Below the pieces are notes generated by a model. That model saw only the letters and a program-made list of their open reading frames with translations. It made no database searches and was not told where the DNA came from. Made by a program: the position numbers and the translations under genes. Shown in pieces: positions 26,341-33,715 of a DNA stretch of 43,184 bases (position 1 is its first letter; every line of letters starts with the position of its first letter). This DNA is from an uncultured Planctomycetaceae bacterium (lineage in GTDB: Bacteria > Planctomycetota > Planctomycetia > Pirellulales > Pirellulaceae). Location of the stretch: assembly GCA_903927685.1 (NCBI GenBank), contig CAIYOB010000661.1, positions 1 to 43,184 on the forward strand, in the 5' to 3' direction.

Positions 26341-27042
26341 TCATTGCCGCTTTCGTTTCTTGGGAGGCTTGGCCGTTGGAGCAACGGGGCCAGTTATGTG
26401 CCCTGCCGTGTCGGACTTCAGGGGCTCCAGCCGAGCCCGCGCGAGCCGAACAGCCTCGTGCAGTTTGCGTTCGAGTTCCTCCTTGGGCAACACGTTGGTC
26501 CAGTAGGACGACACCCGGATTCCGCTTCGCTCCAAGTCCAGCAGTTCGACGGTCTCGTGGTGCTGGCCCGCGCACAGGATCAGGCCGATGGGGGCCTCCT
26601 CGTCTTCCCTCCGCTCGTAGCGGTTTAGCCAGTTCAGGTAGAGTTCCATCTGGCCCTTGTCGCCGGGCTTGAATTCACCCAATTTCAGGTCGATGCCCAC
26701 CAACCGCCGCAGAAAGCGATGGTAGAATAACAAGTCCAGGTAGTAGTCCACGCCATCGACGGTAATTCGCTTCTGGCGCTCCAGGAAGGCAAAACCGACG
26801 CCAAGCTCCAGGATGAAGGCTTCCATTTCGCGTAGGATGGCGGCCTCCAAGTCCTTTTCGGCGTAGGTGTCCTTCAGCCCAAGGAAGTCCAGGAGGTACG
26901 GATCGCGGAAAACGAGGTCGGGCGACAGCCTGTCCTCGTCGCGAAGTTGCCGTAGTTCCTGTTCCGCGAGCTTGGCCGGCTTACGGGAAAGGGCGGTGCG
27001 CTCGAACAACATCGAGTCGATCTTCTTCACGAAAGCTGGCAT
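26341..27042 (-). pseudogene. DUF1016 / YhcG-type nuclease, N-terminal half missing
   Basis: 233 aa C-terminal portion of a DUF1016 (YhcG, PDDEXK nuclease) protein, usually about 340-380 aa. The recognisable start is IDSMLFERTALSR, then DPYLLDFLGL, the nuclease core DGVDYYLDLLFYHRFLRRL and VGIDLKLGEFKPGDKGQMEL (acidic and Lys residues of the PD-(D/E)xK site), then EAPIGLILCAG and a lysine-rich tail KPPKKRKRQ. The N-terminal DUF1016_N domain is absent: at about 27028 the similarity ends and the DNA belongs to an opposite-strand phage-like fragment. An ATG at 27042 could still give a protein, so a short functional form cannot be excluded. Confidence 0.72.
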
Positions 27043-27325
27043 CCGGGTGGCCGACGCCCTGCGCAAACGCAAGCTGCGGGCGTCCCTCAAGGATGTCAAG
27101 ATCCGCGAGCCGGCCGACGTCCAGCGCCGCCTGGCCAACTCGGCCGACATCTACGCGTTCCTGTCCTGCTACTTCCCAGGACGCGGTTCGAAAGGTCTGG
27201 AAGCGGGAGACCGGGACCGACCCGGACAACATCCCCCAGGATCTCGGCAAGTTCGAGTTGGGCAGCGACGAATACTCGATCCGACAAATCGTACCGCCCC
27301 GGAACACCGGCACGTTGCGTTTCGG
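27037..27325 (+). pseudogene. Degraded phage gene, possibly terminase large subunit, with frameshift
   Basis: A plus-strand reading frame from about 27037 gives ADALRKRKLRASLKDVKI and RRLANSADIYAFLSCYFP. This resembles the N-terminal helices of phage terminase large subunits just before the ATPase domain. At about 27178 the frame changes and another coding-like stretch follows (VWKRETGTDPDNIPQDLGKF, LGSDEYSIRQIVPP), which I cannot assign. No start codon, ATPase motif or nuclease domain is present. The interpretation as terminase is from remembered sequence style and is weak; that it is broken coding DNA is better supported. Confidence 0.4.
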
Positions 27326-27724
27326 TTACACGTCTGTCATTTCTTCGCCATCCGGAACCGTCGAGCGGCGGGCAATCGGAAGGAGCACGGCCGCACCGGC
27401 GACGGCAAACGGTGGAATCACAACAACCGTCACGAACAGCGTCCAATCCGTGGCACCCCAGTTGACGGCCGACTGACCCGCAACCGTCCAAATCCGTTCC
27501 AGTGCGATAATGAAAGCGCCGGCTATCGTCAGATAGCGAGTCGTCCTTGTTCGCACCACGGCGTAGGCCATTGCCGCCACAGCAACAGCAATTTGGAACA
27601 GACCGAAGAGAACCCCGAACTGCGGAAGTTCTCCAATCCGAACAACGTACATCAAGTTCAGTGCACCGACCGTGGCAATCCCGAACGCTGCGAGAAAGAT
27701 GACGCATCGGTTTGCAATCAGCAT
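27326..27724 (-). CDS. Small four-helix membrane protein, unknown function
   Basis: 132 aa with four hydrophobic segments: CVIFLAAFGIATVGALNLMY, GVLFGLFQIAVAVAAMAYAV, YLTIAGAFIIALERIWTVAG and LFVTVVVIPPFAVAGAAVLL, followed by a polar tail. ATG 27724 has a strong GGGAGGGG about 6 nt upstream, which argues that it is expressed. I recognise no family. It is inside the accessory region and in the same direction as the next membrane protein. Confidence 0.6.
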   Translation of the reverse strand: MLIANRCVIFLAAFGIATVGALNLMYVVRIGELPQFGVLFGLFQIAVAVAAMAYAVVRTRTTRYLTIAGAFIIALERIWTVAGQSAVNWGATDWTLFVTVVVIPPFAVAGAAVLLPIARRSTVPDGEEMTDV

Positions 27725-27759
27725 CTTGTCCCCTCCCCCATTCTTGTCGAACGGCACGG

Positions 27760-28199
27760 GTCACGCGGCCGGCGTGAGTGACCCAACCTTCATTAACCGA
27801 CGCCTCCGCCGCCTCGCGTGCACACTTTTTGCGGGGCTGCGAGGGCAGGAAAGTCACACCAACCGAGGCCAGAACCCAAGATGTGATGTGACATGGAATA
27901 TACCATCCCTTGCCAACCAAAGGATCGGCCGCAATTCGGAGTGCCCGATGCGCAGCGGTTTGCTGCATAGCGGGTTCCAAGACGAAACAGAGCCCCCACC
28001 CAAGCAGCGCGTAGCCCGCGATCTTCGCAAGTTGCCCGCGTTGACGGATCCCTGCAAGCATCAGTGCAAGCACTGGGTACACGGCGGCAGAAGCCCACGC
28101 CAGCAGCGCAGAATCCACTGTGACTCCGGCGATGACACCCAGTACGGCACCGACCGCGCTGCCAAGCAAGCAGGCCAGGAGCAACAGGAATCGTCGCAT
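27760..28199 (-). CDS. Putative membrane protein with uncertain 3' end
   Basis: From ATG 28199 the frame encodes four hydrophobic helices: LLLLACLLGSAVGAVLGVIA, LLAWASAAVYPVLALMLAGI, IAGYALLGWGLCFVL and ITSWVLASVGVTFLP. Beyond about residue 135 it becomes basic and unstructured, and stays open to 27096 through the next gene, with no plausible stop nearby. A stop (TAA) in a neighbouring frame at about 27793 and an A5 run just upstream suggest a lost stop or a frameshift. The end given here is approximate. No family recognised. Confidence 0.4.
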
Positions 28200-28520
28200 G
28201 AAGCACCGACTTCTAATTCTGTGGCACCAGTGACTAATCACGATGCCGTTTTCGGCCGCATATCGCTCTGCCGCCACGCCATCAGCCTAGCGAAGGAGCC
28301 TTTCCCTGAACAGCTCTCGCAGCCCCCCCACCCCCCAACTGAGCATGCGTTCTATATGGTCCACATATCATGCAGGCGATACCTTTCAAGCGGCCCCTCG
28401 GATGGCCATCTGTTTTGTAGAGCGACTTGCCGGCGGCAGAAGACGCAATCGCCAGTAAACAGCTGGACATCCTAAGCGGCGGAATCGCTGTGCATGACTG
28501 TAAGACGCCGACGGCAAGGT
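28200..28520. other. No recognisable gene
   Basis: This stretch of about 320 bases separates the membrane protein from the portal remnant. Short open frames on both strands have no start signal or conserved content. A C-rich run lies at 28323-28336. Probably decayed accessory DNA. Confidence 0.4.
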
Positions 28521-28766
28521 ATGGCGGGCAGCATCCTGGAGCAGTTCGCCGAGCTGAAGTCCGACTACGAAATCGGGAAAGCCACGCGGTACAAGCGGGC
28601 CAAGACCGGCATCATGACGCTGGGCTCGCACGCCGACTACCACTACCGGACCGAAGCCGCCTACTTCGGCGCGATGGAGATGGCCCGCGAAATGACCCGC
28701 AACAACCGGCTGGTCATGCAGGGCGTCCGCCGCCTGGTCGCCAACGTCGTGGGCCGCGGCCGGGAT
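28521..28766 (+). pseudogene. Phage portal protein, N-terminal remnant
   Basis: About 82 residues resembling the start of lambda-type portal proteins: ILEQFAELKSDYEIGKATRY, then DYHYRTEAAYFGAMEMAREM and TRNNRLVMQGVRRLVANVVG. In intact relatives (about 500 aa) this is followed by a long clip/stem/wing region. Here it ends abruptly at a palindromic repeat (28770-28841). The portal assignment rests on remembered family style (paired aromatic 'DYHYRxE' then 'R..R.LV..NVVG') and is moderate. With the possible terminase remnant 1.4 kb upstream on the same strand, it points to a deleted prophage. Confidence 0.5.
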
Positions 28767-28769
28767 TCA

Positions 28770-28841
28770 TTGAACAGGAGGGAACAGAGGGAACGGAGTG
28801 TGGATTTCGTCCCTCTGTTGTCTCCGTTAGCTTCTGTTCAA
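28770..28841. repeat. Imperfect palindromic dispersed repeat inside the portal remnant
   Basis: Left arm 28770-28798 (begins TTGAACAG) and right arm 28813-28841 (ends CTGTTCAA) match as inverted repeats at 22 of 29 positions. The arms are made of GGGAACAGAG-like blocks. I recall this type of element as common between genes in planctomycetes. It sits at the point where portal similarity stops. Confidence 0.65.
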
Positions 28842-29183
28842 AAGTCGAGCCCCGGCGGTCGGTGGTCCGGGTGAACGACATCACCCAGATCCCCGTCTGC
28901 GACGACGCCGGCAACCGGAGAACCCGACACCAGGCCGGTCAATCACAAATCCCTTCGCCGCGCGTAAGAACTAAATCCCAATCTGCTGGCCTCCCTGAAT
29001 CGGCTGGAAATCTAGCCCAGACACACCAACCGGAGCCAGTCGCGGGGTTCGAGCAGGGGCCGGGAAGCCAACCACCGCCGGTCGTCCGCCGTTCCGTGGA
29101 CGCGCCGCCACAGGCTTGACCAACGCCACGCTTCGGCCCGCCCCGCCAAGTTGGCTCATGGCGCCTCGTGACGAACCGTGGCT
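28842..29183. other. No gene; possible last fragment of phage coding DNA
   Basis: About 340 bases with no supported gene. A plus-strand frame near 28871-28925 reads VNDITQIPVCDDAGNR and may be a further piece of the portal or a neighbouring phage gene. Otherwise nothing is recognised. Confidence 0.35.
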
Positions 29184-30809
29184 TCAGCGAGGTTTCGGTT
29201 CTTGCCTCGTCACGATTGGCACATAGCCGATCTCCATACCTGACGGCGGGGTCACCAGCAGTGCCAGGTCGAGGTCGGCCAGCGGACCGCTCGCGGGCGG
29301 GGCAAGATAATCGCGATCCTTCGTCCAATGACGGTGCAGGAATTCGGCTCGCTGCTGAATTGCTTCTCTCTCGGCGTCGGTCAAGTCGGCGTTGAGCAGC
29401 GCGGGTTGATCCGCGAAGCGATACCAGTAGTAGGTCACGACGCTGCCGTCCCCCAACTCCGTCGTGAACGGTCCGGCTTTCGGACCGGGCTTTTTCCAAC
29501 AACTCTCCGCGTCCGTCGGCGTCTCGTACGTCTTCGGTGGGCCACTTCGCTCCCGACCGAATCGCACCTCGGTCAAACCGGTTTCGGCAGGGACTTCGGA
29601 GGCCGGCACGGGCTGCCACACCAGCTTCTGCCTGTCGTTCTTGCTCAGCCGGTAGTATTCCGGCAGAACGACTAACCGGCGTCCCGCCACCTCGTCGTGA
29701 CTGACCCATTGCGAGTTCCAGCGGTAGCCGAACGTATGCCGATCGGGCGCAAAGGGCGTGGCAAACGAAGTCCAGGAGACGGCGACCTTGTCTTCCCTTG
29801 CGGTTTCGTCGGGATAGATCCGCCATGTCGCGCCGCCTCGGCCACTGAACTCGTGCAGAACGGCACCGCTGGAGTCGATCGCGCCGCTGGATGCGGGGCC
29901 GCCGTCGAACCACGTTTGCACGGAGTCCCACAGAGCCTGTTTGTTGTATGACGTGACGCGATGCACCAGTGCCGAGTCGCCTTGCACATCGCTGGGAAAC
30001 TGCGTGGGAGCGATTCGAGCATACGTGACCCCCTGCGTGTCCGTCGCCTCAAAGCTTGGGATGTGCTGGGTCTCCATCTGCAAAGCTCGATTCGGATCGG
30101 AGGGCCGGCTATCGAGCAGTTGACCAGCGAAGCGAGGATCGATGGCCGCGTTGCGAGACCAGAAGTACGGCGTGAAGAACGTTACGGGGCCTTTGAAATT
30201 GCCCGCGTTCAGGAATAGCGTCCAACACTGATCGCCCGTCGGAACCTCTTTGCCATTCGTCCGCGTTTTGGGCCGAGTCAGCGGGAGCGGCAAGTAACCG
30301 TAGCCCAACCATTCGCCACGCGTCCCCTGCTTCAAATTCAAACCGTCCGGTGGCCACAGGACCCAGGGACTCAATTGAGCGACGGCGTACTTGCCATTCG
30401 GTCTGGCCCAATCACGGCCTTTGCCCGCTCCGGGACCATTGGCCCACTCGACAAAGTCGGGAGCGACTCCGCCCATAATGAACTTGGGAGTCTCCGTGGC
30501 ATATTCGGTATCGCGCCACCAACCGAGCCCGCCTTCGATGTCGGAATAACCCTTCTCCAGCGGCTTATCCACCGGCTTGGCAAACATCCATGTTCCCGGC
30601 AGTCCCGATTGAAAACGCTGGCCAGGATACTGCTTGAGCAGCGGCCAGGCGGCAACGTACATCGAGAAGCCCGCATTGTACGTCTCCGGCACGCGCTCGT
30701 TCGGCACGAGCAGATAGCCCGCCATTTCGCCTTTTCTAGGTTCCTGGCTGACGAGTGGCGAAGGAAACAGCAGCGGGACGGCGACCAGAACTGGCAGAAG
30801 ACGTTTCAT
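29184..30809 (-). CDS. Large secreted protein of unknown function
   Basis: 541 aa. Clear signal peptide MKRLLPVLVAVPLLFPSPLVSQ, then a soluble, Trp- and Pro-rich protein with segments such as WPLLKQYPGQRFQSGLPGTW, FIMGGVAPDFVEWANGPGAG, LSPWVLWPPDGLNLKQGTRG, CWTLFLNAGNFKGPVTFFTP and TWRIYPDE. No catalytic signature is visible. The composition and blocks remind me of hypothetical secreted proteins found in other planctomycetes, but I cannot name a family. ATG 30809 has GGAG about 6 nt upstream. It lies 50 nt after the prepilin peptidase gene in the same direction. The gene looks intact although its 3' side borders decayed DNA. Confidence 0.8.
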   Translation of the reverse strand: MKRLLPVLVAVPLLFPSPLVSQEPRKGEMAGYLLVPNERVPETYNAGFSMYVAAWPLLKQYPGQRFQSGLPGTWMFAKPVDKPLEKGYSDIEGGLGWWRDTEYATETPKFIMGGVAPDFVEWANGPGAGKGRDWARPNGKYAVAQLSPWVLWPPDGLNLKQGTRGEWLGYGYLPLPLTRPKTRTNGKEVPTGDQCWTLFLNAGNFKGPVTFFTPYFWSRNAAIDPRFAGQLLDSRPSDPNRALQMETQHIPSFEATDTQGVTYARIAPTQFPSDVQGDSALVHRVTSYNKQALWDSVQTWFDGGPASSGAIDSSGAVLHEFSGRGGATWRIYPDETAREDKVAVSWTSFATPFAPDRHTFGYRWNSQWVSHDEVAGRRLVVLPEYYRLSKNDRQKLVWQPVPASEVPAETGLTEVRFGRERSGPPKTYETPTDAESCWKKPGPKAGPFTTELGDGSVVTYYWYRFADQPALLNADLTDAEREAIQQRAEFLHRHWTKDRDYLAPPASGPLADLDLALLVTPPSGMEIGYVPIVTRQEPKPR

Positions 30810-30859
30810 GGATGCTCCGTTGAGTACCAGGCCTCGTTTGGCTTTCATGCGTGTCCGAC

Positions 30860-32092
30860 TCAGCCCGGCGGTCCGAAGAGAGCGTCTTCCAACAGCCGCC
30901 ACAGGCGGAGCAGGCCGCCCAGCATGACCAGGCAGAACAGGAGTAGTGCGGGAACCAGCCAGCCCAGCGAGAAGATGGGCTTGGCCCGCTCTTCCCACAG
31001 CGGGCTCCACGATAACACCAGCAGCGAGGTTGCCATGCACAGGTACGGACCATAGGGGATATCGCGCCGCCGTGTGAGAACCCACTGAACGATGGAGACG
31101 AGCACCGCAACGAAGGGCGCCAGAAAGAAAATCAGCAGCGCCGCTTGCCACCCGACGTACACGCCGATCATGGCCATCAGCGTCACGTCGCCAAAGCCCA
31201 TCGCTTCTTTCTGCAAGCTCAGACCACCCACGATCCGCACGGCCCAGATCAGCCCGCCGCCGAATGCCAGGCCGACCAACGAGGTCAGCAGGGCTTGCCA
31301 ATGGGCGCCGCCCCAGCACCAGACCGCGGCGATCCCCGCCGCCCCCGCGACGGCCAAGGCGGGATAGAACTGCCAACCGGGCCAGCGGAACATGCTGACG
31401 ACGAGATAACGCACGCCTTTGAACCAACCGCGGCGGAGCGTCGCTGTCTTGGGCCAGATCGCCAGGCACCAGCCGGCCAGGCAGGCCACGCCGAGCGCCA
31501 AACCGGGCCACGCGTCCAACTCGGCCGGCCAGTCACCGGGTGAACTGAGCAGCAGCGGCTGGACCTGCATGCCCACCGGTAACGCGTGACACAGGGGCGG
31601 CGCGGCGGCAGGAACCAAGGTGAAGAAGATCAGGCCCAGCAAGGTCCCGGGCACGGTGACGGCATCGGGAATCGTCTTCTCGTCGAAATCGATGAACGTG
31701 GCGACCAGCATCAGCGCGAACAGCGCCACGTGGCTGAAGTATTGGGCGTGCAGCCACGCGCGGGAAATCGAGGCGGCCGCCGCCGGGGGCAGCAGCGCCC
31801 GCTGCTCGACCTCCCACCAGTACAGCAGCGCCAACCCCGCGCCACTGGCCAACTCGATCAGCAGCGGGCGGATCCAGAACCCCCGGCCGTGCCACGCCGC
31901 TTCCCGCCGCAGGCCGAACCAGCCGAAGATGGGCACCAGATCCGCACAGCGCCGGGGCGGCGCTCCGGCGGGAGGTTCCGACCAGGGGCTGATGTCCCGG
32001 CGGCGCCAGGCCAAACGGTAGACGCCGCGATTCAATTGCCCGCCCAGGACTGCGCCCAGGACGAAGATCAGCACGTACCACAAGGGAGTCAC
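30860..32092 (-). CDS. Divergent type IV prepilin peptidase (A24 family)
   Basis: 410 aa multi-pass membrane aspartyl protease that cleaves the leader of type IV prepilins or pseudopilins. The catalytic aspartates are D135 in FIDFDEKTIPD (spacing D-x6-P as in the family) and D302 in GFGD (299-302). It differs from PilD (about 290 aa): the N-terminal cytoplasmic loop has a single Cys (RRCADLVPIFGW) instead of two CxxC pairs, and a segment of roughly 100 residues (about 165-260) lies between the two aspartate motifs. It could process the pilins of the system whose motors are at 1-3.9 kb. ATG 32092, 15 nt after the AroDE gene end. Confidence 0.85.
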   Translation of the reverse strand: MTPLWYVLIFVLGAVLGGQLNRGVYRLAWRRRDISPWSEPPAGAPPRRCADLVPIFGWFGLRREAAWHGRGFWIRPLLIELASGAGLALLYWWEVEQRALLPPAAAASISRAWLHAQYFSHVALFALMLVATFIDFDEKTIPDAVTVPGTLLGLIFFTLVPAAAPPLCHALPVGMQVQPLLLSSPGDWPAELDAWPGLALGVACLAGWCLAIWPKTATLRRGWFKGVRYLVVSMFRWPGWQFYPALAVAGAAGIAAVWCWGGAHWQALLTSLVGLAFGGGLIWAVRIVGGLSLQKEAMGFGDVTLMAMIGVYVGWQAALLIFFLAPFVAVLVSIVQWVLTRRRDIPYGPYLCMATSLLVLSWSPLWEERAKPIFSLGWLVPALLLFCLVMLGGLLRLWRLLEDALFGPPG

Positions 32093-32107
32093 CGTCGCTT
32101 CCTGCCG

Positions 32108-33598
32108 CTACTCGTCCCACTTCGCCGGCCCGATCGCCCGCTTGAGCGCCGTCCGCATCAGTTCGACGGGCCCGGCCGTGCCCGTGAAGTGTTCGTATTG
32201 CAGCACCGCGTTCCGCACGGCGCACTCGATCCCCGTCACCACGCGGCAGCCGACCTCCCGCGCCTGCTTGATCAGCAGTGTCTGCTCGGGATTGTAAACC
32301 GTGTCGACGACGATCATTCCGCGCCGCATGTACTTGGCGTCGAACGGCGTCTCGTCCACGTTGGGATGCATGCCCAGCGGCGTGGCGTTGACCAGGATGT
32401 CCGGCTCGACCTTGGTCCGCTCGTACCACTGCACGGTGCGGCAGCGGAATTTTTCCGCCAGCACCAGGGCGCGCTCGTGCGTCCGCGAACTGAGCACGAC
32501 GTCGGCGTCGCGGCGTTTCAGCGAGTGGGCGATGGCCTTCGAGATTCCTCCGGCGCCCAGGACCAGGGCGACGCGGCCCACCAGGGGGCGCCCCCGTTCC
32601 TCTTCGTGAAACACCGAATCCAGGGCATCTTGGAAGCCGCGGAAGTCCGTATTGTAGCCGACGACTTCACGCTGGTCGAACAGCAGCGTATTGGCGGCCC
32701 CGATGTTCCGCACGACCCCGTCGGCCTTGCTCAAGTGCTTCAGCACGTCGTCCTTGTGCGGGATGTCGACCGCCAAGCCCTTGATGCCCAACTCGGGGCA
32801 TTCGCGCACGAATTCGGCCAGTTCGTCCCGCGGGACGCGGAACGGCACGAAGACCTTGTTCAGCCCGGCCTGCCCAAAAGCGATGTTCTGGAGCAACGGG
32901 CTGATATTCTGGGCCACGGGATCCGCGATCACGCCGTAGACCTCGGTGTCCGGCCCGATGCTGTCGTAACGGTAGATGTCCTGCATTTGGGTGTAACCGA
33001 CCTGCCCGGGCGCCAGCGTCCGGTCGGGATGGAACGAGGCGTACGTGAACGGGGCCCCGAACTTGCCGCCCAGAATCCGCGTCGGCATGCCGATCTCGCC
33101 CATGCAGATTCCGATCGTCGGCACCGCCGCGTCCTTGACCAGTCGCAGCATGCGGACGTTATCGCTGGGGCGATGGGTCAGCGTGGCCAGCTTGACGATG
33201 TCCGGATCCAACTTGCACATCCGCTCGTGGATCTCGTACAGGTCCTCAGGCGTCTCGCGGAAGTTGTGATAGCTGATGATCCGCTTCGTCTTGCCGTAGC
33301 GGGGAATGCCGCCTGCGATGTCCTCTTCCAGATCGATGTAATCGGCGCCTTCGACAATCGCCGTGCGGAGCACCATCTGGCGGGCCGGTTCGGTGTCTTC
33401 CCACTGGCCGCCATCCTCCTGGCGGCGGCAGGTGATGATGCACGGACAGGGGCGATCCGCCAGCAGCCGCTTCAGGCTGAGCCGCGAACGGATGTAATCC
33501 ACGCGCAGCTCTACCAGCTTGACGCCCTGCTCGGCCAAGTAACGGTGTTCGGCGATGGTGTGTTTGTGGCGGCCGCGGCCAATACATACGCAAATCAT
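32108..33598 (-). CDS. aroDE: Bifunctional type I 3-dehydroquinate dehydratase / shikimate dehydrogenase
   Basis: 496 aa fusion catalysing steps 3 and 4 of the shikimate pathway. The AroD domain (1-210) has general-base His111 (SYHNFRETP) and Schiff-base Lys136 (DIVKLATLTH). The AroE domain (about 218-496) has ADPVAQNISPLLQN at the shikimate site, Lys282 (DIPHKDD), Asp318 (GYNTDFRGF), NADP loop LVLGAGGISKAIA and NATPLGMHP. In the shikimate-binding HSxSP motif, here AQNISP, the His and first Ser are replaced by Gln and Asn, a departure from AroE. The order AroD-AroE is that of plant and some bacterial fusions. ATG 33598 has AAAGG about 10 nt upstream. Confidence 0.94.
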   Translation of the reverse strand: MICVCIGRGRHKHTIAEHRYLAEQGVKLVELRVDYIRSRLSLKRLLADRPCPCIITCRRQEDGGQWEDTEPARQMVLRTAIVEGADYIDLEEDIAGGIPRYGKTKRIISYHNFRETPEDLYEIHERMCKLDPDIVKLATLTHRPSDNVRMLRLVKDAAVPTIGICMGEIGMPTRILGGKFGAPFTYASFHPDRTLAPGQVGYTQMQDIYRYDSIGPDTEVYGVIADPVAQNISPLLQNIAFGQAGLNKVFVPFRVPRDELAEFVRECPELGIKGLAVDIPHKDDVLKHLSKADGVVRNIGAANTLLFDQREVVGYNTDFRGFQDALDSVFHEEERGRPLVGRVALVLGAGGISKAIAHSLKRRDADVVLSSRTHERALVLAEKFRCRTVQWYERTKVEPDILVNATPLGMHPNVDETPFDAKYMRRGMIVVDTVYNPEQTLLIKQAREVGCRVVTGIECAVRNAVLQYEHFTGTAGPVELMRTALKRAIGPAKWDE

Positions 33599-33676
33599 GA
33601 GCAAGCAGCCTTTCGTTCCTGGCGGACCGGGTGTTGTGAACGATGCGGAGGCGCCAACCTGGGCGACCGGGTTCCT

Positions 33677-33705
33677 ATTCTAAGCGGCGGCCGGGCGTTT
33701 TTCAA
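33677..33705 (-). promoter_or_regulatory. Sigma-70 promoter of aroDE
   Basis: On the minus strand: -35 TTGAAA (33700-33705), a 17-base spacer, and -10 TAGAAT (33677-33682), each 5 of 6 to consensus. It lies in the 117-base gap between mutL and aroDE. Confidence 0.65.
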
Positions 33706-33715
33706 TTTCGTCGGT

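Noticed and set aside
28939..29931. 330-codon minus-strand frame
   Set aside because: It overlaps the secreted 541-aa gene in another frame and its repeats of Arg, Gly and Ala are shadow-like.
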